From Orientallactaga sibirica (taxonomy: Eukaryota; Chordata; Mammalia; Rodentia; Dipodidae), in contig JAEOAD010000603.1 in NCBI GenBank assembly GCA_036365145.1, forward strand, positions 1,054,001-1,118,000: DNA of 64,000 nucleotides, written 5' to 3'. A model generated the notes under the pieces. The model searched no databases. It had not been told where the DNA came from and worked only from the letters and a program-made list of their open reading frames with translations. Made by a program: the position numbers and the translations under genes. Shown here piece after piece: positions 46,335-56,166 of the stretch (positions within the stretch are counted from its first letter, which is position 1; every line of letters begins with the position of its first letter).

Positions 46335-47083
46335 AAGGTTTGTAGTGGAGATATATAGGATTTTATAAATGTTATGCTGCTAACCTCTGAGCATCTTAGG
46401 CAGTTAAGGTAGCCCCTAAAAGTAAAAAGGCAGGAAGGTCTGTACTTGCTAGATATCACTGGATGATCTGACTTGTTATCTCTTGCCTAGTTCCCTAGAT
46501 CTGTTTTTCCATACCTGAGTCCCTCCCTAGGAGGGAGGTCTATTTATAGAATCCTGGCATTGAGGTTGGTCAAGGTAGACCAAAAAACTTGCAACATGGC
46601 TGGCCTCTTCCTGAGCTAGTATCTAGCCCAGACCAATCAACTGACTCACCCGAGCCAAAAGGTGAAATGCACCACCATAAGGTTATGAATATATTTTACA
46701 AGGAGAGGGAAAGCTGTCTCTGGGCTGCCTGATCACTGGTGAACCTTCAGCTTCTGGTCAGTTTCTCCTCATCTTGGCCCAATAGGGCCAAGACAAGGGG
46801 TTTAAGAACCCCTTAGCCAATATTTTCCACATGGGCTCTTTATATTCTCCTGCTATCTACATTGAACATTATTTTGTGTCCTCTTCATGGTTTTTCCAGG
46901 CCCTCCACATGGGCTCTTAAGCAATGTGGGTGTATTCATTTTCCTTCCCTTGGTTTTGTATTTCCCTAAATAAATATAATAATTTAAAATTACCTTTTCA
47001 GTCCTATTTTATTCAATTATTTGATTAAAAGTAAGTAGACATGAACCCAGGGTTTGAGGTTCAAGGACTTTCCTGAACCCTTA
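46335..47083. other. Sequence 5' of ERV-B, possibly an older LTR
   Basis: No coding sequence. The stretch at 46480-46990 has a paired 'ccacatgggctctt' (46829 and 46906) and an AATAAATATAAT near 46968. An old LTR is possible but not shown. Confidence 0.3.
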
Positions 47084-47089
47084 GCACAC
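47084..47089 (+). repeat. Target-site duplication of ERV-B, left copy (GCACAC)
   Basis: GCACAC lies directly before the LTR start TGTGGGG and is repeated at 56502-56507 directly after the last LTR. Six base pairs is the usual staggered-cut length for betaretroviral and IAP-like integrases. Confidence 0.93.
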
Positions 47090-47424
47090 TGTGGGGTCCA
47101 CCCTCCCTCCCTGGGGAGTCTGCTGCCCTGCTTGATTGACATGACCAAGGATTGTTTGCCTAAGAACATCCTGTTCAACTCCCATTTTATGGCCAAACAA
47201 CAAGTTCTGTTTGCCCCAGGTGGCTCTTGCTTACAGTAAACAACAGGATATAAGAACATGACCTTCTGACCCTGGTACTGTTCCACAGTGCTGTAAAGCT
47301 GTATATATACCGCCCTCTGACTTCAATAAATGGCATTCTTGAAGCACAAATGACCCAGTGAGTGTCTTTTCAATCCTCAGCACCTCGCCCAGCTCGGGGT
47401 CTTGGTGGTAGTGCAGGCACTACA
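47090..47424 (+). mobile_element. ERV-B LTR 1 (5' LTR), class II
   Basis: A 335-bp LTR from TGTGGGGTCC to GGCACTACA. It has a TATATATA box at about 47302 and AATAAA at 47325-47330, then a GT-rich U5. It differs from LTR 3 (same length) at about 24 positions by my hand count, roughly 7%. Confidence 0.95.
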
Positions 47425-47426
47425 AC

Positions 47427-47444
47427 TGGAGGTCCCACCGAGAT
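47427..47444 (+). promoter_or_regulatory. ERV-B primer-binding site, tRNA-Gln type
   Basis: TGGAGGTCCCACCGAGAT starts two bases after the LTR. It is complementary to the 3' 18 nt of mammalian tRNA-Gln(UUG) as I remember that tRNA (…ATCTCGGTGGGACCTCCA). This position and fit define it as the primer site for minus-strand synthesis. Confidence 0.85.
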
Positions 47445-47497
47445 TGGGAAAGAAGGAAAACTGCTGAAGGATCGCTCCTGAAGGCTGGCCAGCCATA

Positions 47498-47509
47498 GAA
47501 GAGGTAAGA
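47498..47509 (+). promoter_or_regulatory. ERV-B leader splice-donor-like site
   Basis: GAAGAG|GTAAGAG lies between the primer site and the gag ATG, where retroviruses place the major splice donor. The same site is present in unit 2 near 52055. It would serve an env mRNA. Confidence 0.55.
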
Positions 47510-47525
47510 GAGGAGCGTATTGAAA

Positions 47526-48393
47526 ATGGGTACTGCTAGCTCTCATTCATTGCTAGTAGATCAGTTAGTTGAATTGCTAAGGAAACAAGGAATTGCTAAA
47601 GAAACAAGGTACGGGCATTAAACATATTACAGCAAGACAATTTATTAAGACTTTGCATCTTGATTAATGTTTTGGATTGGGAACAAGTAATCCAGAGAAA
47701 GCCAATTTATTAAGATTTTGCAAAAGGCAAGCCCTTAGTTTTTGATTTTGGGGGGCCTTAATGTTTTGGATTGGGAACAAGTAATCCAGAGAAAGCCAAT
47801 TTATTAAGACTTTGCAAAAGGCGAGCCCTTGGTTTTTGTTTTTGGGGGGCCTTAATGTTTCTGACTGGGAACAAGTGAAACTTGATTTCCAAAAGATCCT
47901 TCATAGGGAGGGACCCAAGAGAATTCCTATAGCTTCCTTCTCGTTGTGGCACTCCCACGTACCCTCCTATGCCGCCGCTGCCTCTCACATTTCTCACAGA
48001 ACGTCCTCCTGTGTATAACTCTAACTTCTCTCCCTGTCCCTTCAGAGGGATCAGAGGGAGGGGTGGCATTCCCTGTCATAGAAACTTCTAATGCACTGGG
48101 ACAGACACAAAGACAACATACCCCTCTAAATTTTAAAGACATTATGCAATTAAAGGAGGCTGTAACAGCATACGGGCCCCATGCTCCTTTTACTCTGGCT
48201 ATTTTTGAATCTTTTGGAGCTCTAAATTGCACTCCTAGTAACTGGCAACAGCTATGCCATGCCACATTGTCTGGAGGTAATTACCTATTGTGGCAAGGAG
48301 AATTCTAGGAGCTCTGTAAACAAACAGCGCAACATAATTCGGCTGCTGGATTTCCCGGTAAAAATTTGGACATGCTAACAGGACCTTACTACC
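47526..48393 (+). pseudogene. gag: ERV-B unit 1 gag relic (matrix and N-terminal capsid)
   Basis: ATG at 47526 opens MGTASSHSLLVDQLVELL with Gly2, the expected myristoylation residue of betaretroviral Gag, but the frame stops at 47621. A 94-bp tandem duplication follows. The matrix core is then legible at about 47800-47940 (ASPWF, GGLNVSDWEQV). The capsid N terminus lies at about 48050-48310 (FPVIE, LNFKDIMQLKEAV, YGPHAPFT, ATLSGGNYLLW). The reading frame is broken between these parts. The sequence then passes within 90 bp into reverse transcriptase, so capsid C terminus, nucleocapsid zinc knuckles and protease are all deleted. Confidence 0.85.
47664..47851. repeat. 94-bp tandem duplication in ERV-B unit 1
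   Basis: The segment beginning TTAATGTTTTGGATTGGGAAC occurs at 47664 and 47758. A diverged third start (TTAATGTTTCTGACTGGGAAC) lies at 47852. Unit 2 has only one copy (52219) before its counterpart of the third start, so this expansion is private to unit 1. Confidence 0.9.
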
Positions 48394-49324
48394 CATGCGC
48401 TAGTGCAGGAGCAACTTCAGGCGGGACGTATTGTCCCCTCTACTTTGCCTTGGAATACTCCTATTTTTGTAATTAAGAAAAAATCAGGCAAATGGAGGCT
48501 GCTCCAGGATTTAAGAGAAGTCAACAAAACTATGGTGTTAATGGGAGCTGCTCAGCCTGTCCTTCCTTCCCCTGTGGCTATGCCAAAAAATTGGAATCTG
48601 TTTGTTATTGATTTAAAAGACTGTTTTTTTTACTATTCCTCTGCATCCAAATGATAGCCCTAGGTGTGCTTTTAGTCTGCCATTGGTTAACTTCAGAGAA
48701 CATTCTAAGAGATATCAATGGGTTGTCTTACCTCAGGGCATGGCCAATAGCCCTACTATTTGCCAAACATATGTATCCATGGCAATTGAGCCTGTTCGCA
48801 ATAAGTATCCTCAGCTATATATCATTCATTATATGGATGATATTTTGTTAGCTGCTGAACAGGAACATCTCCTATTGGAAGTCTTTGGAGATCTCCAGAA
48901 AATACTACAACTAGCTGGGTTACAAATTGCCCCAGAGAAGGTTCAGAAAGATTTTCCCTACCAATATTTGGGTCATCAGTTACTTAAGAACAGTGTCTGC
49001 CCTCAGAAAGTTACACTCAGGCTGGATGCACTAAAAACATTAAATGATTTTCAAAAGCTTTTGGGGATATTAATTGGATTAGGCCTAGCCTTAAAATTTC
49101 CACAGGGCAGCTTCATCCTCTCTTTGATATTCTGCAAGGGGACTCAGATCCAACTTCCCCTCAGGCTCTCACTAGAGCTGGAAGAGAGTGTATTCAACTT
49201 ATCCAAAGAGCAATAAATGAGGCTCATCTGAATTATGTAGACTATTTTAAGCCTTTGTCTCTGTTAGTATTTTACTCTAAGCATTCTGTGGGTCCACTCA
49301 CAAGCATCTCCCTCTAAGGTAGTA
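48394..49324 (+). pseudogene. pol: ERV-B unit 1 pol: reverse transcriptase
   Basis: Class II RT is legible in three frames. The fingers lie at about 48394-48640 ([41 protein letters not shown]). The palm lies at about 48680-49060 (VVLPQGMANSPTICQ and the catalytic YMDD at about 48832, then YLGHQLL). The thumb follows in another frame. Breaks include a run of eight T at 48624-48631 and a shift near 49063, both shared with unit 2. The protease-to-RT junction is gone. Not functional. Confidence 0.92.
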
Positions 49325-50895
49325 ATGTCCTATCCACAAGCAGTAATTTCCTTATTATTCAAAGCCCAAAAAACATGCTTGCAAATCTTTGGCAAGGAAC
49401 CTGAAAATATTGTTACACCCTTTTCTCATAGTCAGCTAGAATGGCTTCAAAATAATGTTGATGACTGGACTATCTTTTTGTCCTCAATGTCCAGCATCTT
49501 TGATAACCATTATCCCCCTGATCCTCTGGTTACCTTTTTTAAGATACATCCAGTCATTTTCCCAAAGATTATGGTCCTAAATCCTATTCCAAAAGCACGA
49601 GTAGTTTTTACAGATGGCTCTTCTCATGGAATTGCTGCCATTGTTTCTCATCCAGTTATAAAAAGAATACCAGTACCACAAAAATCCGCCCAGGTGGCAG
49701 AAATTTTGGCCATGATTTTAGCCCTACAGCTCTTTCCACATGAACCTTTAAATATCTACACTGATAGCCAATATGTAGCTCACATTGTATGTCCTTTGGA
49801 GTCGTCTGCCTATGTTGCACCAGTCTCTAAAGTTCAAGACCATCTTTTACAATTACAAGCTTTGCTTTGGGAACACTCAAGGCCAGTTTTTGTGGGGCAT
49901 CTTAGATCCCATACACCTCTACCAGGGCCTCTTAGTGCAGGTAATCGCATGACAGATCTACAGACTCAAGTTGCCACCCTTAGTATTTCATCTGATTTTG
50001 ATAAGGCTCAAATTCTTCATCAACGTTTTCATCTCCCTGCAGGATCACTCCGCTTCCACACAGGCATTTCCAGAGAACAAGCCATTCAGATAGTCAAACA
50101 CTGTCCTGCCTGTGTTGAATTCCTCAATGTTCCTCATCTAGGTGTCAACCCCAAAGGTCTTATACCCAACCATGTCTGGCAAACGGACGTAACTCATGTC
50201 CCTGCCTTTGGAAAACTACAATTTGTACATGTTTCTGTAGACACTTATTCTCATTTAATTTTTGCCTCAGTTCATTCAGGAGAGAAACTTAAAGATGTCA
50301 AATCACATTGCTTTGCAAGCCTTCTCTTACATGGGTCTGCCCAAACAAATTAAGACAGACAATGGACCCTCTTATACCAGTGCAGGTTTTTCAAAATTTT
50401 GTACTGATTTTAATATTTTACATAAAACAGGCATCCCATATAACCCTCAAGGTCAAGCCGTGGTGGAACGGGTTCATTAGACCCTCAAAACTTATTTAAT
50501 AAAAATAAAAAGGGGGACCTAGGGGATCACCTTGGCTCACCTCATTCCTTTCTCTCCTTAACATTATACATTTTAAATTTTTTAACGGTGGATGCTCATG
50601 GCCACTCAGCAGCTGATAGCCATTGGCGTGCACCTACGCAAGCTAAGCCTCTGGCTAAATGGAAAGATCTTTCTACAGGCAAATGGAAAGGGCCAGATCA
50701 AGCTTGATTTGGGCCCAAGGGTCTGTTTGTGTTTTTCCACAGAATGGAGAAAATCCAATTTGGGTTCCTGAGCATTGTGTTCGGGCTGTTGTGGACCCTG
50801 CCATCGAGTCAACAGGGGATCTATTGGGCATTTGTCAAGAACCCGCTGATACTGATGCCAGTGGCCTGGAATGCCCAGGTTTGGCCTTGATTTGA
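49325..50895 (+). pseudogene. pol: ERV-B unit 1 pol: RNase H and integrase
   Basis: A 342-codon open frame (49325-50353) covers RNase H (FTDGSS, AEILAM, YTDSQYV: the D-E-D set) and the start of integrase. Integrase has an HHCC zinc domain (HQRFHLP...HTG...CPAC, about 50010-50110) and the first catalytic Asp (WQTDVTH). A frameshift follows. The second Asp (KTDNGPS) and the Glu (VVERVH) lie in the 50262-50480 frame, which ends in a stop at a position where related integrases read on. The C-terminal domain is in a third frame at 50659-50895 (IWVPEHCVRAV). Unit 1 lacks the stop that interrupts unit 2 at 54077. Confidence 0.92.
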
Positions 50896-51540
50896 CTACC
50901 ACCTGAAGACTTGCTGGGACCAAGAAAAACTGGCATTGGTGGTACAGATTCTGGCATTGTTCCCCTTCCAGTGGAGCACAATGGACAGACACAGCTGATT
51001 CTCACTCGTCAGAAAGAGACTTTGGCGTATCTGCAACTATTGTTGCTGCAATTGCCACTGCTGCCGCAGCAGCTACTGTTGCTGGTGTAGCCCTTTCCCA
51101 ATCTGCTGTTACAGCGAGCACTGTGGACTTGCTCTCAGGGGAAGTAGCTTCTGCACTCAACACTCAAAATCATTTAAATTCTCTCATACAATTGGGTATA
51201 CTAAATCTAAATCAATAAACAGCTCCACTACAAGAGCAAATAGATTTACTTTGGGAAACCCATATGGTGACCTGTACTCCTCTATACCACCACATTTGCA
51301 TTATGCCAGCCAAGGGGTCAAATGCTTTTGTGCAGGCCATCTCTTTAAGGAATGGAGTGGGTCTATGGCCCTAGGGCTAGCGCCCTGGGTGGTGTGGCTT
51401 TGTCCTTGGTCTGTCTCTGCCATATGGCAAAAACTCAAGCCCAGTGCCAATTTCAGACCAAACAGGTCTTGATGTCTCTGGCAGCAGATAACCCAACTGC
51501 TCAAGTATGGCTGAGCTTACAAGATAAATGAGTAATCAAT
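50740..51540 (+). pseudogene. env: ERV-B unit 1 env relic, surface subunit deleted, frameshifted
   Basis: An env leader-like frame overlaps the end of integrase (from ATG at about 50745: MEKIQFGFLSIVFGLLW). It passes after about 70 codons to the cleavage-site region before the transmembrane subunit, so nearly all of the surface subunit is missing. Compared with unit 2, one base is missing at about 50949 and another in the cleavage-site codons at about 51013, shifting the fusion-peptide frame. It could not yield an envelope protein. Confidence 0.8.
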
Positions 51541-51671
51541 GATGGGTAAGACCTGCGGGATGTTTATCAACCTAACACAGAGAGTCTGTGGGGCCTGGGC
51601 AGGCTTCTCCATGATGAGTAAGATAGATGTCGACATCCGAGGCAACCTAAAACAGATGCTCATTTATATTT

Positions 51672-51685
51672 AAGGAAGGGGGACC
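51672..51685 (+). promoter_or_regulatory. ERV-B polypurine tract before LTR 2
   Basis: AAGGAAGGGGGACC directly precedes TGTGGGG of LTR 2, and the same sequence precedes LTR 3. This is the plus-strand primer position. Confidence 0.85.
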
Positions 51686-51987
51686 TGTGGGGTCCACCCT
51701 CTCTCCCCGGGGAGTCTGCTGCCCTGCTTGATTGATGTGACCAAGGATTGTTTGCCTAAGAACATCCTGTTCAACTCCCATTTTATGGCTAAACAACAAG
51801 TTCCATTTGCCCCAGGTGGCTCTTGCTTACAGTAAACAACAGGATATAAGAACATGACCTTCTGACCCTGGTACTGTTCCACAGTGCTGTAAGGCTGACT
51901 TCAATAAATGGCATTCTTATATAATGACCCAGTCTGAGTGTCTTTTCAATCAACCTCGGCATTCTTGGTGGTAGTGCAGGCACTACA
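51686..51987 (+). mobile_element. ERV-B LTR 2 (internal, hybrid, TATA-less)
   Basis: The first 210 bp carry LTR 3-type variants (CTCTCTCCCCGG, GATGTG, TTCCATTT, AAGGCTG). The last part carries LTR 1-type variants (AAATGG, GTGCAGGCACTACA). It is 302 bp instead of 335 because of small deletions. One of them removes the GTATATATA...CCCTCT segment that holds the TATA box, and others lie in U5. AATAAA remains at 51903-51908. Such a hybrid is what LTR-LTR recombination predicts. Confidence 0.88.
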
Positions 51988-52010
51988 ATGTCCCCAGTGG
52001 GAAAGAAAGG
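51988..52010 (+). promoter_or_regulatory. ERV-B unit 2 degraded primer-binding site
   Basis: After CACTACA the sequence is ATGTCCCCAGTGGGAAAG, where unit 1 has the tRNA-Gln site. Small indels have destroyed the 18-nt match. Confidence 0.8.
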
Positions 52011-52079
52011 AAAACTGCTGAAGGATCGCTCCTGAAGGCTGGCCAGCCATAGAAGAGGTAAGAGAGGAGCGTATTGAAA

Positions 52080-52860
52080 ATGGGTACTGCTAGCTCTCAT
52101 TCATTGCTAGTAGATCAGTTAGACAATTTGAGACTTTGAAACAAGGAATTGCTAAAGAAACAAGCCAATTTATTAAACATATTACAGCAAGACAATTTAT
52201 TAAGACTTTGCATCTTGATTAATGTTTTGGATTGGGAACAAGTAATCCAGAGAAAGCCAATTTATTAAGACTTTGCAAAAGGCGAGCCCTTGGTTTTTCT
52301 TTTTGGGGGGCCTTAATGTTTCTGACTGGGAACAAGTGAAACTTGATTTCCAAAAGATCCTTCATAGGGAGGGACCCAAGAGAATTCCTATAGCTTCCTT
52401 CTCGTTGTGGCACTCCCACGTACCCTCCTATGCCGCCGCTGCCTCTCACATTTCTCACAGAACGTCCTCCTGTGTATAACTCTAACTTCTCTCCCTGTCC
52501 CTTCAGAGGGATCAGAGGGAGGGGTGGCATTCCCTGTCATAGAAACTTCTAATGCACTGGGACAGACACAAAGACAACATACCCCTCTAAATTTTAAAGA
52601 CATTATGCAATTAAAGGAGGCTGTAACAGCATACGGGCCCCATGCTCCTTTTACTCTGGCTATTTTTGAATCTTTTGGAGCTCTAAATTGCACTCCTAGT
52701 GACTGGCAACAGCTATGCCATGCCACATTGTCTGGAGGTAATTACCTATTGTGGCAAGGAGAATTCTAGGAGCTCTGTAAACAAACAGCGCAACATAATT
52801 CGGCTGCTGGATTTCCCGGTAAAAATTTGGACATGCTAACAGGACCTTACTACTATCAAA
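52080..52860 (+). pseudogene. gag: ERV-B unit 2 gag relic
   Basis: It has the same organisation as unit 1. ATG at 52080 opens MGTASSHSLLVDQL but stops after 19 codons at a locally different sequence (GACAATTTGAGACTTTGA). The matrix core (GGLNVSDWEQV) and capsid N terminus (LNFKDIMQLKEAV, ATLSGGNYLLW) are nearly identical to unit 1. The unit has a single copy of the 94-bp segment and an 18-bp stretch at about 52853-52870 that unit 1 lacks. The large deletion into pol is shared. Confidence 0.85.
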
Positions 52861-53803
52861 TTGGAGGCTGCCCATGCGCTAGTGCAGGAGCAACTTCAGG
52901 CGGGACATATTGTCCCCTCTACTTTGCCTTGGAATACTCCTATTTTTGTAATTAAGAAAAAATCAGGCAAATGGAGGCTGCTCCAGGATTTAAGAGAAGT
53001 CAACAAAACTATGGTGTTAATGGGAGCTGCTCAGCCTGTCCTTCCTTCCCCTGTGGCTATGCCAAAAAATTGGAATCTGTTTGTTATTGATTTAAAAGAC
53101 TGTTTTTTTTACTATTCCTCTGCATCCAAATGATAGCCCTAGGTGTGCTTTTAGTCTGCCATTGGTTAACTTCAGAGAACATTCTAAGAGATATCAATGG
53201 GTTGTCTTACCTCAGGGCATGGCCAATAGCCCTACTATTTGCCAAACATATGTATCCATGGCAATTGAGCCTGTTCGCAATAAGTATCCTCAGCTATATA
53301 TCATTCATTATATGGATGATATTTTGTTACCTGCTGAACAGGAACATCTCCTATTGGAAGTCTTTGGAGATCTCCAGAAAATACTACAACTATCTGGGTT
53401 ACAAATTGCCCCAGAGAAGGTTCAGAAAGATTTTCCCTACCAATATTTGGGTCATCAGTTACTTAAGAACAGTGTCTGCCCTCAGAAAGTTACACTCAGG
53501 CTGGATGCACTAAAAACATTAAATGATTTTCAAAAGCTTTTGGGGATATTAATTGGATTAGGCCTAGCCTTAAAATTTCCACAGGGCAGCTTCATCCTCT
53601 CTTTGATATTCTGCAAGGGGACTCAGATCCAACTTCCCCTCAGGCTCTCACTAGAGCTGGAAGAGAGTGTATTCAACTTATCCAAAAAGCAATAAATGAG
53701 GCTCATCTGAATTATGTAGACTATTTTAAGCCTTTGTCTCTGTTAGTATTTTACTCTAAGCATTCTGTGGGTCCACTCACAAGCATCTCCCTCTAAGGTA
53801 GTA
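52861..53803 (+). pseudogene. pol: ERV-B unit 2 pol: reverse transcriptase
   Basis: Almost the same sequence as 48394-49324, with the same two frameshifts (eight T at 53103-53110, and near 53542). The catalytic YMDD is at about 53311. It is followed by LLPAEQ, where unit 1 has LLAAEQ. Only a few substitutions separate the two copies in this part. Confidence 0.92.
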
Positions 53804-55373
53804 ATGTCCTATCCACAAGCAGAAATTTCCTTATTATTCAAAGCCCCAAAAATATGCTTGCAAATCTTTGGCAATGAACCTGAAAATATTGTTACACCCT
53901 TTTCTCATAGTCAGCTAGAATGGCTTCAAAATAATAATGATGACTGGACTATTTTTTTGTCCTCAATGTCTAGCGTCTTTAATAACTTTTATCCCCCTGA
54001 TCCTCTGGTTACCTTTTTAAAGATACATCCAGTCATTTTCCCAAAGATTATGGTCCTAAATCCTATTCCTAAAGCATGAGTAGTTTTTACAGATGGCTCC
54101 TCTCATGGAATTGCTGCCATTGCTTCTCATCCAGTTATAAAAAGAATACCAGTACCACAAAAATCCGCCCAGGTGGCAGAAATTTTGACCATAATTTTAG
54201 CCCTACAGCTTTTCCCACATGAACCTTTAAATATCTACTCTGACAGCCAATACGTAGCTCACATTGTACGTCCTTTGGAGACGTCTGCCTATGTTGTGCC
54301 AGTCTCTAAAGTTCAAGACCATCTTTTACAATTACAAGCTTTGCTTTGGGAACACTCAAGGCCAGTTTTTGTGGGGCATCTTAGATCCCATACACCTCTA
54401 CCAGGGCCTCTTAGTGCAGGTAATCGCATGACAGATCTACAGACTCAAGTTGCCACCCTTAGTATTTCATCTGATTTTGATAAGGCTCAAATTCTTCATC
54501 AACGTTTTCATCTCCCTGCAGGATCACTCCGCTTCCACACAGGCATTTCCAGAGAACAAGCCATTCAGATAGTCAAACACTGTCCTGCCTGTGTTGAATT
54601 CCTCAATGTTCCTCATCTAGGTGTCAACCCCAAAGGTCTTATACCCAACCATGTCTGGCAAACGGACGTAACTCATGTCCCTGCCTTTGGAAAACTACAA
54701 TTTGTACATGTTTCTGTAGACACTTATTCTCATTTAATTTTTGCCTCAGTTCATTCAGGAGAGAAACTTAAAGATGTCAAATCACATTGCTTTGCAAGCC
54801 TTCTCTTACATGGGTCTGCCCAAACAAATTAAGACAGACAATGGACCCTCTTATACCAGTGCAGGTTTTTCAAAATTTTGTACTGATTTTAATATTTTAC
54901 ATAAAACAGGCATCCCATATAACCCTCAAGGTCAAGCCGTGGTGGAACGGGTTCATTAGACCCTCAAAACTTATTTAATAAAAATAAAAAGGGGGACCTA
55001 GGGGATCACCTTGGCTCACCTCATTCCTTTCTCTCCTTAACATTATACATTTTAAATTTTTAACGGTGGATGCTCATGGCCACTCAGCAGCTGATAGCCA
55101 TTGGCGTGCACCTACGCAAGCTAAGCCTCTGGCTAAATGGAAAGATCTTTCTACAGGCAAATGGAAAGGGCCAGATCAAGCTTGATTTGGGCCCAAGGGT
55201 CTGTTTGTGTTTTTCCACAGAATGGAGAAAATCCAATTTGGGTTCCTGAGCATTGTGTTCGGGCTGTTGTGGACCCTGCCATCGAGTCAACAGGGGATCT
55301 ATTGGGCATTTGTCAAGAACCCGCTGATACTGATGCCAGTGGCCTGGAATGCCCAGGTTTGGCCTTGATTTGA
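53804..55373 (+). pseudogene. pol: ERV-B unit 2 pol: RNase H and integrase
   Basis: RNase H is interrupted by TGA at 54077-54079 (CACGAG in unit 1 is CATGAG here) and then resumes (AEILTI, YSDSQYV). The RNase H part differs from unit 1 at about 5% of sites. The integrase part (HHCC, TDVTH, KTDNGPS, VVERVH, IWVPEHC at about 54500-55370) shows essentially no substitutions. The integrase frameshift and the stop after VVERVH are shared. Confidence 0.92.
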
Positions 55374-56013
55374 CTACCACCTGAAGACTTGCTGGGACCA
55401 AGAAAAACTGGCATTGGTGGTACAGATTCCTGGCATTGTTCCCCTTCCAGTGGAGCACAATGGACAGACACAGCTGATTCTCACTCGTCAGAAAAGAGAC
55501 TTTGGCGTATCTGCAACTATTGTTGCTGCAATTGCCACTGCTGCCGCAGCAGCTACTGTTGCTGGTGTAGCCCTTTCCCAATCTGCTGTTACAGCGAGCA
55601 CTGTGGACTTGCTCTCAGGGGAAGTAGCTTCTGCACTCAACACTCAAAATCATTTAAATTCTCTCATACAATTGGGTATACTAAATCTAAATCAATAAAC
55701 AGCTCCACTACAAGAGCAAATAGATTTACTTTGGGAAACCCATATGGTGACCTGTACTCCTCTATACCACCACATTTGCATTATGCCAGCCAAGGGGTCA
55801 AATGCTTTTGTGCAGGCCATCTCTTTAAGGAATGGAGTGGGTCTATGGCCCTAGGGCTAAGCGCCCTGGGTGGTGTGGCTTTGTCCTTGGTCTGTCTCTG
55901 CCATATGGCAAAAACTCAAGCCCAGTGCCAATTTCAGACCAAACAGGTCTTGATGTCTCTGGCAGCAGATAACCCAACTGCTCAAGTATGGCTGAGCTTA
56001 CAAGATAAATGAG
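55224..56013 (+). pseudogene. env: ERV-B unit 2 env relic: leader joined to transmembrane subunit
   Basis: The frame 55414-55698 has the subunit cleavage motif RQKR, then an alanine-rich hydrophobic fusion-peptide-like stretch and the start of the ectodomain helix (NTQNHLNSLIQ). It stops at 55698. A further hydrophobic membrane-span-like segment (SALGGVALSLVCLC) lies at about 55858-55900 in another frame. The surface subunit is missing, as in unit 1. The family resemblance is to betaretroviral/IAP-E type TM. It is incomplete and broken. Confidence 0.82.
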
Positions 56014-56152
56014 TAATCAATGATGGGTAAGACCTGCGGGATGTTTATCAACCTAACACAGAGAGTCTGTGGGGCCTGGGCAGGCTTCTCCATGATGAGT
56101 AAGATAGATGTCGACATCCGAGGCAACCTAAAACAGATGCTCATTTATATTT

Positions 56153-56166
56153 AAGGAAGGGGGACC
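56153..56166 (+). promoter_or_regulatory. ERV-B polypurine tract before LTR 3
   Basis: AAGGAAGGGGGACC adjoins the LTR 3 start, identical to the tract before LTR 2. Confidence 0.85.

Noticed and set aside
47927..48265. Minus-strand 112-codon frames over gag (also 52388-52726)
   Set aside because: They are antisense to the betaretroviral capsid frame, whose sense translation has clear family motifs.
55084..55581. 165-codon minus-strand frame (and its unit 1 counterpart 50606-50992)
   Set aside because: It lies exactly antisense to integrase C terminus and the env leader of ERV-B, with no motif of its own. It is a shadow of the sense coding region.
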